From: Nectonema munidae
Lineage: Eukaryota; Nematomorpha; Nectonematoida; Nectonematidae
Direction of reading: 5' to 3'
Assembly: GCA_030549495.1 (NCBI GenBank)
Contig: JAUIRK010000312.1
Coordinates: forward strand, 310,001-374,000
Length of the DNA: 64,000 bases
Shown in pieces: positions 20,999-33,244 of the stretch. Numbering within the stretch: the stretch's first letter is position 1; each line of letters begins with the position of its first letter. The position numbers and the translations under genes were made by a program. A model generated the notes under the pieces. It was given only the letters and a program-made list of their open reading frames with translations. It had not been told where the DNA came from and searched no databases.

Positions 20999-22400
20999 GT
21001 GTATTTTTTAGTTCAACAAGTAAATTGTGATTTATTTTATTTCAATATTGATTATGGGCCTTGATGTCTAAATTTTTGGAAATCTATTTCCAACAGTGTA
21101 GAATTAGTGTTGCGGTTCAGCTTAGGTTTAGTGTTAGCGCAATAGTACATCATACATGCATACATACATACAACAAACATACATTTTCTGACATTCTTGA
21201 CACAAACTTTCCTATATATTTGTATTAATACATGTCTGACACAAAAAACATCTAGACATGCATACTCAAATACATATTGACAGTAAGCACTCATACACTG
21301 AAATACTTAAATCTCAAAAACAGCGGTATAACTTTGTTATGTGTATCTTTGTTTCATTTACAATCGAGTGTTTTTCTTTGTATTTTATTTTTACCAACGT
21401 CTTTCCGCGTTTTTTGTATGCTATTAACACATTTTTCGTTCTAACTAAAATAAGTAAGTTATTTTTTCCTATCTTTTAGCACTGTAATGGTGGGAAAATG
21501 GAGAATTGAGTATTTTTTAAGCAAAAATAGCCTTAACGTTTCTTAATTTTTAATAATGGCGATTTATTTCTCACATTTTTCCAAACAAATTTAAATTTTA
21601 CTTCTTTTTTAATGTTATAAATATCAAGCAGTGTAACCCCTTTTCCCTTTGGCTGATTAAACTTTCTTTTTAATTATAATTTTTACCATTAATTTTTAAA
21701 ATTAATTAGTTTATCATTTTTTATTAGATGCCTCTCTTATTTACCTGTAACAATAATGGAAATAGATTTTAACTAAATCTTTTTTACCCTTAGTTAGTTC
21801 TACATTTGAACGGATAATAAATTATCATCTTTATACAAACTTGTTCATATCTTCTTCTATATGCTTTTTTTATGAGATGCTCTACTTGAGTGTTCGGGTA
21901 CTTGGTTTAGCCTTCGTGATCTATTCCCTTGGCCAAAGGCTGCTTTGAAATTCTTGGGAAGCTGGGAAACGTAATGAATAACGAGTATTTGATATTTGTT
22001 TCTTGATTGAAATGAAGAAGCATTTTGGATAATTTATATCATGGCTATATTTTAAATAATTATAAATTTTAATACTATATAAAATTATCCATCCTCCAAT
22101 TATTATCGATACCCCTTCTACGACATACTTGAACCGGTCTGTTTCGAGCGAAGCGCGAAGAACTGACCCGTATTTTAGATAATCATAATAATATACCGTT
22201 TTTTGCCAAAATTCTAGTAAAATCGATGAACTCAGTATAAGTCGAGCTAAAATGCTCTCTTTTCAACAGCAAAATTTTCATGCTTTTGACAATAAATGCC
22301 AATGAAGAACGCATATTTTCCAATTTATTAAGCATAATACAGGTTTTTGTCCTACTATTAAAGTTAAATTATCTTGAATAGTTCAAATACTCTCTATTTA
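20999..22400. other. Intergenic AT-rich stretch
   Basis: Contains a short CATACATACATAC run near 21155-21170 and, at 22138-22160, GGTCTGTTTCGAGCGAAGCG, which resembles the 3' module of the Helitron-like copies. Weak LINE-like peptide (MLSFQQQNFHAFDNKC) near 22250 may be the worn ORF1 of the LINE that follows. Confidence 0.4.
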
Positions 22401-22410
22401 AATTCGAATA

Positions 22411-24062
22411 TTGATTTTGAATTTTATTCAATTGGACAATTTGTTCATAGAATTAAATATAACCAACTTTAGTGTTTTTACTAACAAGCTTTCAATATTT
22501 CATTTTAATTGTAGAAGCTTATCTAAAAAATTTCCTGAGATTGACGCATTCTTTAAGGATATTGGTGCCAATATTGATGTTTTTAAATTAACTCAAATTT
22601 GAAATCCTTGACTCAATTACAAAATAAAAAGATTCAACTTTAACAAAAGAAAGAGAGAGAAATGGTGGAGGATTAGGCTTTTATATAAAAAGCATCTTCA
22701 AACATAAAGTCGTTTCTTTTTTAACCCATTTAAGACCAAACAAAGCAGACGATATCTAAAAAAACGCAGACGATTTATATTCAAAGTCATTGAAAAAAGC
22801 AGACGAAGATGAAATTACTTATGTTCCAAAATAGGAACATTGGTCGTAAATGGGTTAAGTATATGTTAATAGACATCTCTTGTTCTGTTGTTTAAAATAC
22901 TTATTGTATAAGACCTTTCAACTCTAAACTTAATATCTTTCTTGAAGAGTTTGAATCTTTGATTAAAAGAATTAATGATGCTAGTTCTAGAATGTTCATT
23001 ACAGGTCTTTTTAATGTCAATTTAAGTAAGACTGATGAATATAATGAATACAGAGATAAGTTTGTTCACACTTTATTTGACCCCAATTTTCACCCTAACA
23101 TTTTAGGAATGACCAGGATAAGTAAAATGAGTTGTAGTCTTATTGATAATATTTTCCCAAATTTCTATCATAGTTCTTGTTTTGCAGGCAATATTACAGT
23201 TGATATCTGATGATCTACCTAATTTTGTTTTTTACTATAACTTTTTTCGCCATTCTTCACACGAGATTGATACTGTTTGTCAGAAAGTACATATTTTTGA
23301 TAAAAATATATTTAAGTTCTACCTTTGCTTGTCTAATGCTAATTTATGTGTAAATAACTATTTAATAAAGTGTTGACTATTATTAATGAATGTTTTCGTC
23401 TTGTTTCTAAAACTAGTATGGGTTTTAAGGACAAAAAATAAGTGGTTAAATTCACAACTTAATGTTCTAAAAAAGAAAAATGTAAATTGTATGCGAAATT
23501 TTTGAAAAACAATAATCCTATTTTCTGGAAATTGTATACAAGAGTTTTTTTTTATAATTCCAGATTCTCCTTAATGAAAATAATATTAAAGGCACTTTAA
23601 TAGTAAGATAATTGGGTAATGAAAAAATCTTGAAATTAATGATTCCAACCCCCAAAATTAAAGAGTCTTTTTTCTTTCATGAGGTTAGAGTTAATAAAAT
23701 TTTGTCTATTGTAAGCTCGTTTAAATCTAAGAGTTCCTCTGGATGGGACTATATTTCAAACAAAATAGGATTAATTTTGATCAATTTTATTTCTCATAAC
23801 CTCTGTGTATTGTTCAATAAAGTGTTTGAACAAGAATGTTTTCCTGAAAGTCTTAAAATTGCAAAGGTAGTTCCCATTCACAAATCAGGCTGTAAATATA
23901 ATGTAAATAATTATAGGCCTATAGTATTCTTCCTTTTATATCAAAATTTTTTGAAAAATAAAATCTTTAATCGGATGATTGAATTTACTGAGAAATTTAA
24001 TGTTTCAAATAAAGCCTTCAGATCCAATTCTTCAACGGGACTTGAAATCGGTAGTCTTCTTC
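22411..24062 (+). pseudogene. Old CR1/Jockey-like LINE, endonuclease and start of RT
   Basis: SIFHFNCRSLSKKFPEIDAF (22489 on) is the start of an apurinic-like endonuclease. FITGLFNVNL and CSLIDNIFPN (22959-23210) are its GDFN and DNI motifs, with GDFN changed to GLFN. From 23612 the RT fingers follow: SSGWDYISNKI, VVPIHKSGCKYNVNNYRPIV. The frame stops after FRSNSSTGLEIGSLL at about 24062, where 7 kb of other LINEs intervene; the next motif resumes at 31124. A 130-bp MITE sits in the endonuclease. Many stops and frame changes, so it is the oldest LINE here. Confidence 0.75.
22721..22858. mobile_element. piggyBac-type MITE (130 bp)
   Basis: TTAA-CCCATTTAAGACCAA at the left and TTGGTCGTAAATGGG-TTAA at the right form 15-bp inverted ends with one mismatch, flanked by TTAA on both sides. 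It is inserted in the LINE endonuclease. The interior has AGGAACAT and AGCAGACGA repeats and no frame. Confidence 0.75.
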
Positions 24063-24531
24063 TTCATCACCTTATCCCTTTATTGGGGGTCGATGAAGAA
24101 GGAGAAAGAAGAAAGAATTTATTCAGCAGAATCAAAAAAAAGTACACATATAGATCCAAAAACCAAACTGTTTTTGAAAAAAAAATCAAGGAGAGTTCTG
24201 TAAGGCTGTGTAAAAAGCCTTGTGGCCTCTGGTATATACACCCTGTGAGGAATTGCAAAAACGCTGAGTTTCTCATACGAATCTGGAAGAATAAAATAAA
24301 TGAAGAAAGGTGAAGATATCAGAAAAATTTCAAAATATGACAATATTACATTGATAACTATAACAGGAAATCATACTGTACAAAAATACAAGTACATGAA
24401 TATAAAAATATATAAATAAGTATATATGTATGTATGTGTACCATGTTGGTATAAGCTTACAAACAATTATGATTAAAACTATGAATATTCATCAATTTTA
24501 AATTTTATGTTAATATACAATCAATTTGGCA
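24063..24531. other. Junction stretch between LINE A and LINE B
   Basis: Open on + as far as 24313 but matching no LINE motif; 24064-24330 may be the 3' untranslated part of another element. A (TATG)n-like tract (24415-24440) and AT-rich sequence precede the LINE B stop codon and may be LINE B's 3' tail. Confidence 0.3.
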
Positions 24532-27459
24532 TCATATATAAATAATTTCATCATTAAAATTTGTACCATACTTGGATATAAAAAAATTTTTGAATAATTT
24601 TTTATACATATGGAATGTTTCATCAATAAAGTTAGTTTTTTCAAGAGTTGTGTTACAAAACATAGCAATTCTGTATTTTAATGTCTTTTTAGAACCTTTA
24701 AGTCTGCACTGTGTAATAACTAAATTATTGCAAGATCTCAAAAAGTAACTCGTTTTTTGATGTACAAAGTTTTGCCACTCCGGAAATATTTCAGGAAGTA
24801 AATTATTCATATATTTGTATGTTAGTTTACATAATTGACTTAAATATATATCATTAATTTTCAATAAATTTTGGTTTATAAAATGAAGTTCTTTGTGATC
24901 TCTAAAGCCTAGGTTGAAAACTATTCTTATTATTTTTTTTGTAGAGTTTCAAGTTTATATGTGTTTGAATAACCCCAATTTATCACGCTATATGTGAAAT
25001 GGGGTAGAATCAAAGCTTTGTACAAAGTCAGCTTAATATTGATATCAAAATAATTTCTAAAACGTCGCATTATTCCAAGTATCGGATTTACCTTTTTTGA
25101 AATCAAATCTTGATGGTCATTCCATGTTAGATTTTGGTTTATATACAGCCCTAGAAAATTAAATTTATTTACCAACTCAATACCAATTGACTCAGTATTT
25201 AGATTTACGCTTTTATTTTTCTTGTTGGATATTAACATCATTTTGGATTTATTATAGTTCAAAGTTAAAAAGTTCCCTTTACACCATTTTTCCAATTCGA
25301 CCAGTAAGAGTTAGGTCAATTTTCGTAAGCTTTGAAAGAGGAATAAGTAGTGTTACATCATCTGCAAATAAATAAAACCTAAAATTTGCATTAGATTCAG
25401 AGATACTATTTATGTAAATTGAAAACAGTAACGGCCCCAATATTGAGCCTTGTGGTACTCCTGATAAAGTTAATCTGGGAGCAGACATGGAATTATTTAT
25501 ACAAACTACTTCTTCTCGGAAGGAAAGGTAAGATTTGAAGAATTTGACTGCTGAAGTAGAGAAGCCAATGTCAATTAATTTTGAAATAAGCACTTGGTGA
25601 GAGATGCTATCAAAGGCTTTATTAAAATCTAGAAATATTGCTAAAACATCTTCTCAGTTCTCTAAATATTGTTGAACATTTTCAAAGAAAAAAGCATGCA
25701 GGTATTCGGTATTATATTTTTTCCGAAACGCAAATTGGAAATTATATAATATTTCAAATTTTTCTAAGTAAGCTGAAATTTCTGAATGTAAAATTTTTTC
25801 AAATATTTTTGATAATGTCGGGATCAAACTAATTGGTCGATAATTTTCGAAAGCATGTCTGTCACCTTTTTTCAGAGACTTAGGGAAAACAGCGAATTCG
25901 ATACATGAATTGAAAGCGATAACTAGTGAATCCAGGATAAAGTCCTTTACAAGGTTCAGCTTAGAGATAGATATGTCAAAAATATCACAACTTTTTTTGG
26001 CCTTAATTTCATACATTGCTAAGATGATATCATTTTTGTTAATTTTTTTCAAATAAAAAGATTGCTCAGTATCGAAACAATGTGGTTCAATCCAATTTCC
26101 AACATGAATAGAGTGATCAGTGGATGTAAAATGCTGATTGAAAACTTCTGTCAGTTTACTATCTTCAGTTATAATACCCTCACATGTCGTAATAGTATAC
26201 TTCGTATTCTTTTTTGTTTTAATAAACTTTTTTAGATTAGACCAGGTATCTTTGGGAGAAGTAACATTTTGAAAGAGTTCACTGAAATACAATCTTTTTT
26301 GTGACTTTATCTTTCTTTTGATATCATTTCTACATTCTACAAACTTATTTTTAAGCTTACTATCATCAGGCCTTTTCTTAATTTTTCTATGCAATCTATC
26401 TCTTTTCTTGATAAGATTAAGTATTTCATAGCTAATCCAGTTATTCATTTTATGTTTATACTTATTTCGACCATTGATACACTTCTTGAACTTACATTCC
26501 TTGATTGTTGAAGAAATAATTGAATTTATAGAGTTCATTAAAATTTCAGGAAGATCAAAATGCTCCCTAAGAGAAAGATGCCAATCTATTTTACTAATTT
26601 TTTCAATAAAAAGTTGCTCATTAAATACTTCAACAAAATCAATTCTACTGGTATCTTTCTCGCATAAAGATAATATAATCATACTATGGTCGGAAACAAA
26701 TGTAGGATATATGAAAGAATTATATGAATTGGCATCAAAAAGTATGAAAAAATTGTCTAGAAGAGAAGACGAACCTTCGCGAGTTATCCCGTTAATAACA
26801 GACTTATAAAAATAAGATGCAAAAAGTTCAATAAACTCCCTTACTTTTGTATTTTTATCAATATCGAACATGTTCACATTAAAATCTCCCATGAAAATTC
26901 TATTACTGGAAGCTGATAGTAAGTGTAAAAAACTTGAAACATCTACAAAGATAGAAATGTCGGAACACACGGAAGGAGGTCGGTAAAAATTGTGCAAAAT
27001 TAAATTTTTAGAGGAGGGTATGATTATTTCAATTGAAAAAGATTCAAAAGTATGACTCATGTTTTCAATATTGCATATTGAGAAATCAAGACTTTTATGA
27101 ACAAGGAATCCTAGCCCGGAATGCTTAGTTAGTTTGTCAGTAGTATGAACAAAATTATAATCATCAAAATGATGGTTAAATGTAACATCCTCAATCTAAG
27201 TTTCTTGAAGTGCAACTATTTTCAGCGGTATTTTCCTAAATTTGTTAAAAGTATCAATTAAATATTCTAATTCAAATAACTTATTTGCCAGAGACTGAAT
27301 ATTGATACTGATTATATTGAAATCAAGCAATTCAGTGTGTATATAATCATCATAATTAAAATATTGAGAAATTTTTTTCTCATATAGATTCATATTTCCA
27401 AAATAATTACTATCTAAAATATTTTTGATGCCATTACTTTCATCTTGATCCTTATTCAT
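24532..27459 (-). pseudogene. LINE B ORF2 (endonuclease plus reverse transcriptase)
   Basis: Begins ATG at 27459. The endonuclease shows FNIISINIQSLANKLFELEY, IVALQET followed by a TAG at 27194-27196 where Trp is expected, MGDFNVNMFD and VSDHSMI. The RT has ENYRPISLIPTLSKIFEK, LDFNKAFDSISH, SGVPQGSILGPLL and FADD (about 25357-25368), then the thumb (FNFLGLYINQNLTWNDH, LILPHFTYSVINWG). A TGA lies at 25654-25656; frames change near 25300 and at an A-run near 24925. The C-terminal part ends at 24532. About 975 residues, normal for the CR1/Jockey group. Without the four lesions it would be complete. Confidence 0.85.
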
Positions 27460-28400
27460 AGCAAATGATTGATTTCAGATACTCAACATTTTTGATATAT
27501 ATAGGACATAATTTACTAAATGCAGAATGGAAAACATTAGTAAGCTTATTAGTTATGCAATTATTACACTTATGCTCACTGGTCAACAATTTTTTTTCAC
27601 AATCTTCAGTACTATGACAGCCTGAACAAAAACTACAAGAAAAATCATTTTTACATTTAGAGGTTGCATGACCATACTTACTACACTTAGAACACTTTTC
27701 AACATATATAACATCATTTACAGCGCTAATACTCCTCCTGATAATCGGGTCCATATTTATAACAACAAACTTAGACTTTTTATGGAAACTAATTTTATCA
27801 AAAAGAATATTAAATGTTTTTCCAGCATCAATGTGCTTCTTAATGTAAGAATTCTTCACAAGTTTAGACTCATAAATCTGATCTTTCGACAGTGACGTGT
27901 CTAAATTTCTAATTATAATTTTAGGCAAAATTTTATTTACTTCAATTGTTTTATATTTATTATTATTGATAGCTTTGTTTGAATTAAGCTTATTTGTAAT
28001 ATCCGATATCTACGGAAGTAGGAAAATCTATCCTAACACTATTTTTTTGCTTAACACCCTTTATTTGTATATTCGAAAGTACATCAAAGGCGGTTTTTTT
28101 GACATCACTGATTAGATCCTCTGACACATTGTTACTATTAGGCTTTAAAAAAATAGTTTTTGTTTTCGTATAATCTATGTTTTCATTAACAACTTCTGCA
28201 TATGTCTTTTCTGTTCTATTTTTTATACGTGATGATAAGCAATGCTCTATTTTTTCCAAACGCGAATCAAAAGAAGGAATTATACTAGAAAACTCATCTG
28301 CATATTCTAATAAGCGATTTAAATCTCTCTTAATATCTTTCTTTGTTAAGCTTTTAATATTTGTGATCAAATTTTTCAATTCCTTAATAAACATTGCCAT
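27452..28400 (-). pseudogene. LINE B ORF1 (nucleic-acid-binding, zinc knuckle)
   Basis: Starts at an ATG at 28400 (MAMFIKELKNLITNIKS) with a helical N-terminal region, then TYAEVVNENIDYTKTK, and after a single frame change near 28000 a C-terminal half with cysteine clusters: CSKCSKYGHATSKC (CCHC knuckle), CSFCSGCHSTEDC and HKCNNCI. Such triple zinc knuckles are typical of ORF1 proteins of the Jockey/CR1 branch, which bind the element RNA. About 315 residues if read through. The stop overlaps the ORF2 start by 8 bases (ATGAATAA at 27459-27452). Confidence 0.75.
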
Positions 28401-28474
28401 ACTGTATATAATATTAATGTTAAAAACAAAAACAAAAAGGATTGAAAATCTACAAAAAAGTTAAATATAGTAAA

Positions 28475-31112
28475 TTAGAAAAAATTAAGATTCAAATAGA
28501 AACAAAGATTGTGTATGGAGCAGAAATTACTATAGTGATAGAGGGAATCATAACAGAAAAAAAACAAAAAGCTGTTAATCGATGACTTTGATCCGTTCTC
28601 TCCAAAGCTTTCTTTCAAACCAAATTTTTTCATACTTTCTTCCAAATCATCTCCCCATCTCATTTTTTGCCTTCCTCTTTTTCCTTTTACCTGCTCATCG
28701 TATGCTTTCCTTATTTTCTCATCTTTTTCCCTTCTCAGCACGCGTCGATTCCATCTCATTTTGTTCTTTTCGATTACATCTATCACACTCGTCATTACTT
28801 TTGTACTTCGTCTTATTTCTTTATTCCTGATTCTATCTCTTGTTACATTTAACATCATTCTCAGCATTTTCATTTCAGACACTTCCAACTTGTTCTTTTC
28901 TTTCTTTTTCAGACACCAACATTCTGAACCGTAAGTCATGACTGGTCTCACTATGGCTAAATACAATTTGGCCTTTAGTTTCATTGGCAACTTTTTATCG
29001 TTTAAAACAGTCTTAACTTCTTTCCATTTTGCCCAACTCGCATTCAACCTCGATTGTACATCCTTACTACAACCTCCTTCCTTTTCAATAACTGACCCTA
29101 AATACTTGAACTCTTGCACTTGTTTCAATTCGATCCCATGCTTATCACAGCGCTTTCATTCCTACAGACTTTCATCACTTCAGTCTTACGTGGATTCAAT
29201 CTCAGGCCTTTTCCTTCAAGACATTCTTGCCACATAAACAGTCTTTCTTGCATTTCCTTTTCACTGTCTGCTATTATTACCAAATCATCAGCGAACAAAA
29301 GTTCCCAAAGGTCATCTTTTCTGATATTTTTTGAGGATTCATCTATAACAATTGCAAAAAGTAATGGACTGTGTCGAACCTTGGTGTAAGCCTACATTTA
29401 TATCAAACTCCTGTGAAAATCCATTCATTGTTCTAATCGAAGTCTTAGAGTTCCTGTATGTTTCCTGAATTAACCTTACAAGCTTTTCACTAACACCTTT
29501 TTCTTTCAAGCTCCAGTTTATGATATCTCTTGGAAATCTGTCATATGCCTTCTCTAAGTCTACAAAGCTACAAAATAAAGGCAGATTTCTTTCTAGTCTT
29601 TTTTCCATCAATTGTCTTGTACTCAAGACATTGAGTAATTCCATCAACTGTACTTTTACCATGCATGAAGCCAAACTGATTCGAATCTATAATTACTTGA
29701 TTTCTAACCCGCATACTCAAAATTCTCTCTTGCAGTTTCAACCCATGTTCTAGCAATTTAATTCTCCGGGAATTTTCGCAATTCAACACATCTCTTTTAT
29801 TCTTGTAAATCGGAATAATTAAGCTTTTAGTCCATTCTTCCGGCATTCTTTCTTCCTTCCAAATGAATTCCAGCAATCTAGTCGTCATCTTCAAACATTT
29901 TTCTCCGCCTGCTTTTATCATATCTATACTAACTTCACTGATTCCGGTTGCTTTTTTTTCATTTCTTTCATTGCTTCCAATACTTCTCTTTCTTCCAAAA
30001 CAAACTCAGGACCCTCAACTTTTTCTCCTTTATCTGTGTGTTGATGGTTATTTTCAACATTTAGTAGCTTCTCAAAGTACTATTTCCATCTGTTCTCAAT
30101 TTACTCATCCTTGAATAAAATTTTTCCTTCTCTGTTTTTTATAATGTTCACATTTCCAGTTTCTTGAATATCTCTTTGCCCAGACTTTGCAAGTTTAAAA
30201 ATTTGCATGTCCCCATCTTTATTCCCCAGTGATTTGTATTTTCTGTTTCAATTGCTTTCAATTCAGAGATAGTCCTTTTTGCTTCTCTCTTCTTAATTCA
30301 CATATCTGTTTATCCCCTTCTGACTTACTTTTCTGCCATTTCTTGAAAGCTAACTTTTTATCTTTCAATACTCCTCTAACCTCCTCCTTCCACCACCATG
30401 TTTCTTTTTGAGTTTTCTTACCTATTTTTGTTTTACCCAGCACCTCCTTACTTGCACCCAACAAACTGTTTTTGAGGTGACTCCACATTTCTTCAATATC
30501 TTCATCTGTTTGTTTTTCCATCAAACTTTTCTCAACTATTTTCTCGTATCTTTCCTGAATTTTTTATCTTCGAGTAGCCATCTCTTAAATCTACCTATTT
30601 CATAACTTTTCGTTTTTTCTCTTTAATGATAAACATATCAAATCTAACAATTCTATGTTGTGATACAATGTCACTTCCAGGGATAACTTTGCAATTCTTG
30701 ACACATTTTCTTTTTCCCTGTTTGACCATGAAGAAGTCTATTTGGCTTTTTTGCCCCCACTGCTATATGTTATCAAATGACTATCCTTCTTTCTAAAAGT
30801 TACATATGGTCAAATCGTTTATTTGTGTCAAGTCTAATATCCTTTCGCCTTCTTCGTTTCTATTACCAAAACCGTGTCCGCCATGAACTCCATCGTACCC
30901 ATCACTATCCTTGCCGATTTGACCGTTAAAGTCACCTGCCAAAATAACAGTTTCACTGTCAGGAATTTCTGATAGTAAACTATCTAGTTTTTCTGCAAAT
31001 TCATTTTTTCCTCTCTACTACAACCAACTTGAGGCGCATATATTGACAAAACTGCTATAATTTCATCAATGCCTTTCAGCTTCAATAAAATTATTCTGTC
31101 ACCTGCTCTTCT
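28475..31112 (-). mobile_element. RTE-clade LINE C, 5' truncated
   Basis: Read leftward from 31112, it enters in the middle of the endonuclease (IIAVLSIYAPQVGCSRE, VILAGDFNGQIGKDSDGY, HGGHGFGNRN). It continues through a linker (ETWWWKEEVRGVLKDKKLAF), RT fingers (MPEEWTKSLIIPIYKNKRD), palm (FCSFVDLEKAYDRFPRD, LLFADDLVIIADSEKEMQ) and thumb (FKYLGSVIEKEGGC, LYLAIVRPVMTYGSECW), ending at 28475. The order and wording match RTE-type endonuclease-reverse transcriptases. Several frameshifts and stops (near 29160, 29400, 30000, 30780). It is younger than LINE A, which it helps to split. Confidence 0.85.
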
Positions 31113-31123
31113 TACGAACAGTT

Positions 31124-32150
31124 ATATAGTTTGCTCAATTCTATTCTTAAGCATTTTTACAAAGGATATGAAACATGTGGAATATTTATTGATTTTTCCA
31201 AGGCGTTTGATAGGATAAATCATAAAATTTTGATTCAAAAGCTCGGCTTAGGGTTTAATTTACTCATAAGTTTTTTATCTGCTAGAATAAGTATGTACAG
31301 CTTAATGGCCATTCTTCTGATCTTATCTCCTTAAGTTCAGGTGGGCCACAAGGATCTTTATCATTTTGTATATAAATGATATTTTTGCCTTGAAAAGCGA
31401 TAATTTTGACATGTTCCTGTATGCTGACGATTGTGCGATTTTATACATAAGTAACTACTTATTTTTGAATTATGATACCATAAATGTCTTTCTATGTAAG
31501 ATTTATCAAAGCGAATTTTCTCTATATAAATGTGTCTAAATGTCATTATGTTCATTTTGCGAGAAAATGAAATAGCCCCAGCCTTCTAATTAAACTGGGA
31601 GGAAATATACTTCAGAAATTGGAATTCTACCAGCATTTGAGGGTTACACTTAGTTTATCGGCTTAATTTTGCTGAACATTTCAATAATGTTACTAAGGAA
31701 TTAAAAAAACTCTTAAAAAAAATCTAAACTCTTAATTTTCAATTTTTTGATCCAATCTAAACTTTTTTATTGTAAGTTTATATGGGGTTTAAGCAATCTC
31801 ACGAATTTTTCAATTCTTCAAAATAAATAAAATAAGGCGGTGAAGCTCATTGAGAGAGGTTATTTATCTGAAACCAAAATTAAATATCAAATTTTGGATT
31901 TGAAACAACTTAATGATGACTAATTACCTGTATTTGCTCATAAAAGTTTACATTTGAACAATGAATTCAATTATAATTATATTGAAAGTTTTGATGTGAA
32001 TTACATGTTTATAATAAATGTCTTTCCTCTTCACATACGATATATGAGGAATATTAAAAGCTTTAAAAATGCAAAAAGTTTTTTCTCTTTTAAATGTTTT
32101 TTGCTCTATTATTTTTGACTTACTTAGACTGTTCATTTCCACCCTTGGTA
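31124..32150 (+). pseudogene. LINE A, rest of RT and C-terminus
   Basis: Picks up where 24062 stopped: LLNSILKHFYKGYETCGIFI, DFSKAFDRINHKILIQKL, GGPQGSL, FDMFLYADDCAI (31408-31445), then a decayed thumb and a C-terminal tail (AVKLIERGYLSETKIKYQIL, DLKQLNDD, FAHKSLHLNNEF). Left and right halves share a short TAGT..CT stretch at the break. Multiple stops; clearly the same old LINE as 22411-24062. Confidence 0.7.
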
Positions 32151-32334
32151 TCCCAATTCGACTATCCAGATTCTAAATTAGATCCTATTTTAATGAGGCC
32201 CTATTCACATTACGCACTTACCGCAAAGATTTCATCATTACTTTTTGCTTATAATATGTATTTTTAATTTTTGTTTTTTTCTTTTTGTGTGTTTTTTTTC
32301 ATATCTAAACCCTGCTCATACGGTAGTCATTCAC

Positions 32335-32424
32335 TTGCACCATCTTACACTTGCACCATCTTACATTTCCACCATCTTACATTTCACCAAGTTACACTTG
32401 CACTATCTTACATTTCATAATACT
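32335..32424. repeat. Minisatellite, ~15-17 bp unit
   Basis: About five imperfect repeats of CACTTGCACCATCTTACA and variants (TTTCCACCATCTTACA). It lies near where the 3' end of LINE A is expected and may be its tail. Confidence 0.6.
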
Positions 32425-32749
32425 TTTCATAATAATCTTCCTATAATACTATGATTTGGCATAATTATATCCAACCAGGTATATAGTTTTATAAATGACA
32501 AAACAACTTATTATGCGTAGTACAGGAAAGGATTCAAAATTTGATTGTTGATTGAAATGAATTAAATAAGTACACAATTGTCAGAAAGGAAACAAAGTTA
32601 GAATGATTACAGAACTAGAGAGAAAAACATACTTATTAAAGGATTTAAAGAGATCAATTCTCTTTTTTCCTTGGGATAATCATATTTAACTTTATTTCAG
32701 CTACACCATTCATTGATTATATATATATAAGGGACGTTTCATAAGTCTC
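32425..32749. other. Short non-coding gap
   Basis: AT-rich, with a (TA)n stretch near 32718-32730. I see no gene or repeat. Confidence 0.4.
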
Positions 32750-33238
32750 TTGTCTACTTTTTTTGTGCTTAAATTTTCGAAATCAAGTAAAAGAAAAGAT
32801 GTTCTCTTACTCAATGGACATGAATATCTTTTTAGAAATACGTTTAACGATAATAGAAAACATTGGAGATGCTGTCAATTTAAAAAGTTTAAATGCTGTG
32901 CCACAATAATTTCTAAAGGAGGTGTCATAGTTAGAGAACCGACTCAGCACTCACACCCTGGTGATCCAATCAAAAGTGAAGCGTATAAAATAGTGAATGA
33001 ATTAAAGCATGGAATGACTAGTTCTTCAAATTTTTCTAACCGAAGCGCTATTTCAGACTGTCTGTACAATGCCAGTGAAGAAGTATTCTATAGACTCCCA
33101 AAACAAACCGCTCTTGAACAACAGCTTATAAGACAAAGAAGGAAATCGATAAATCCACTTTTTATTAATCCGTCAAATATTTTTTTCCAAATTCCGGTGA
33201 AATATGTGGGCATAAACCAAATCATAAATAGAAAATAA
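32750..33238 (+). pseudogene. FLYWCH zinc-finger / MULE N-terminal fragment
   Basis: The frame contains GHEYLFRNTFNDNRKHWRCC, FKCCATIISKGGVI and PTQHSHPGDP: an aromatic start, Trp-Arg-Cys, a second Cys and a final His-x-His, the FLYWCH zinc-finger pattern. Downstream, LPKQTALEQQLIRQRRKSIN and PLFINPSNIFFQIP match the segment that in animal MULE transposases precedes the MULE catalytic domain. No ATG opens the frame, and the catalytic part is missing: at about 33240 it meets a Tigger fragment. FLYWCH domains also occur in host genes, so an exon is an alternative, but the MULE-type extension argues for a transposon. Confidence 0.6.
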
Positions 33239-33244
33239 ACCAAA

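Larger units (their letters stand above)
24532..28460 (-). mobile_element. CR1/Jockey-like LINE B, nearly full length
   Basis: A non-LTR retrotransposon with ORF1 (gag-like, zinc knuckles) followed by ORF2 (endonuclease and reverse transcriptase), about 3.9 kb on minus. Damage is light: one frameshift in ORF1, two in-frame stops and two frameshifts in ORF2. It and LINE C lie within the split LINE A. Its 5' end abuts the 3' end of LINE C near 28460-28475. No clear target duplication is visible. Confidence 0.85.

Noticed and set aside
26474-26809. Plus-strand frame inside LINE B
   Set aside because: Antisense to the LINE B endonuclease; no independent evidence.
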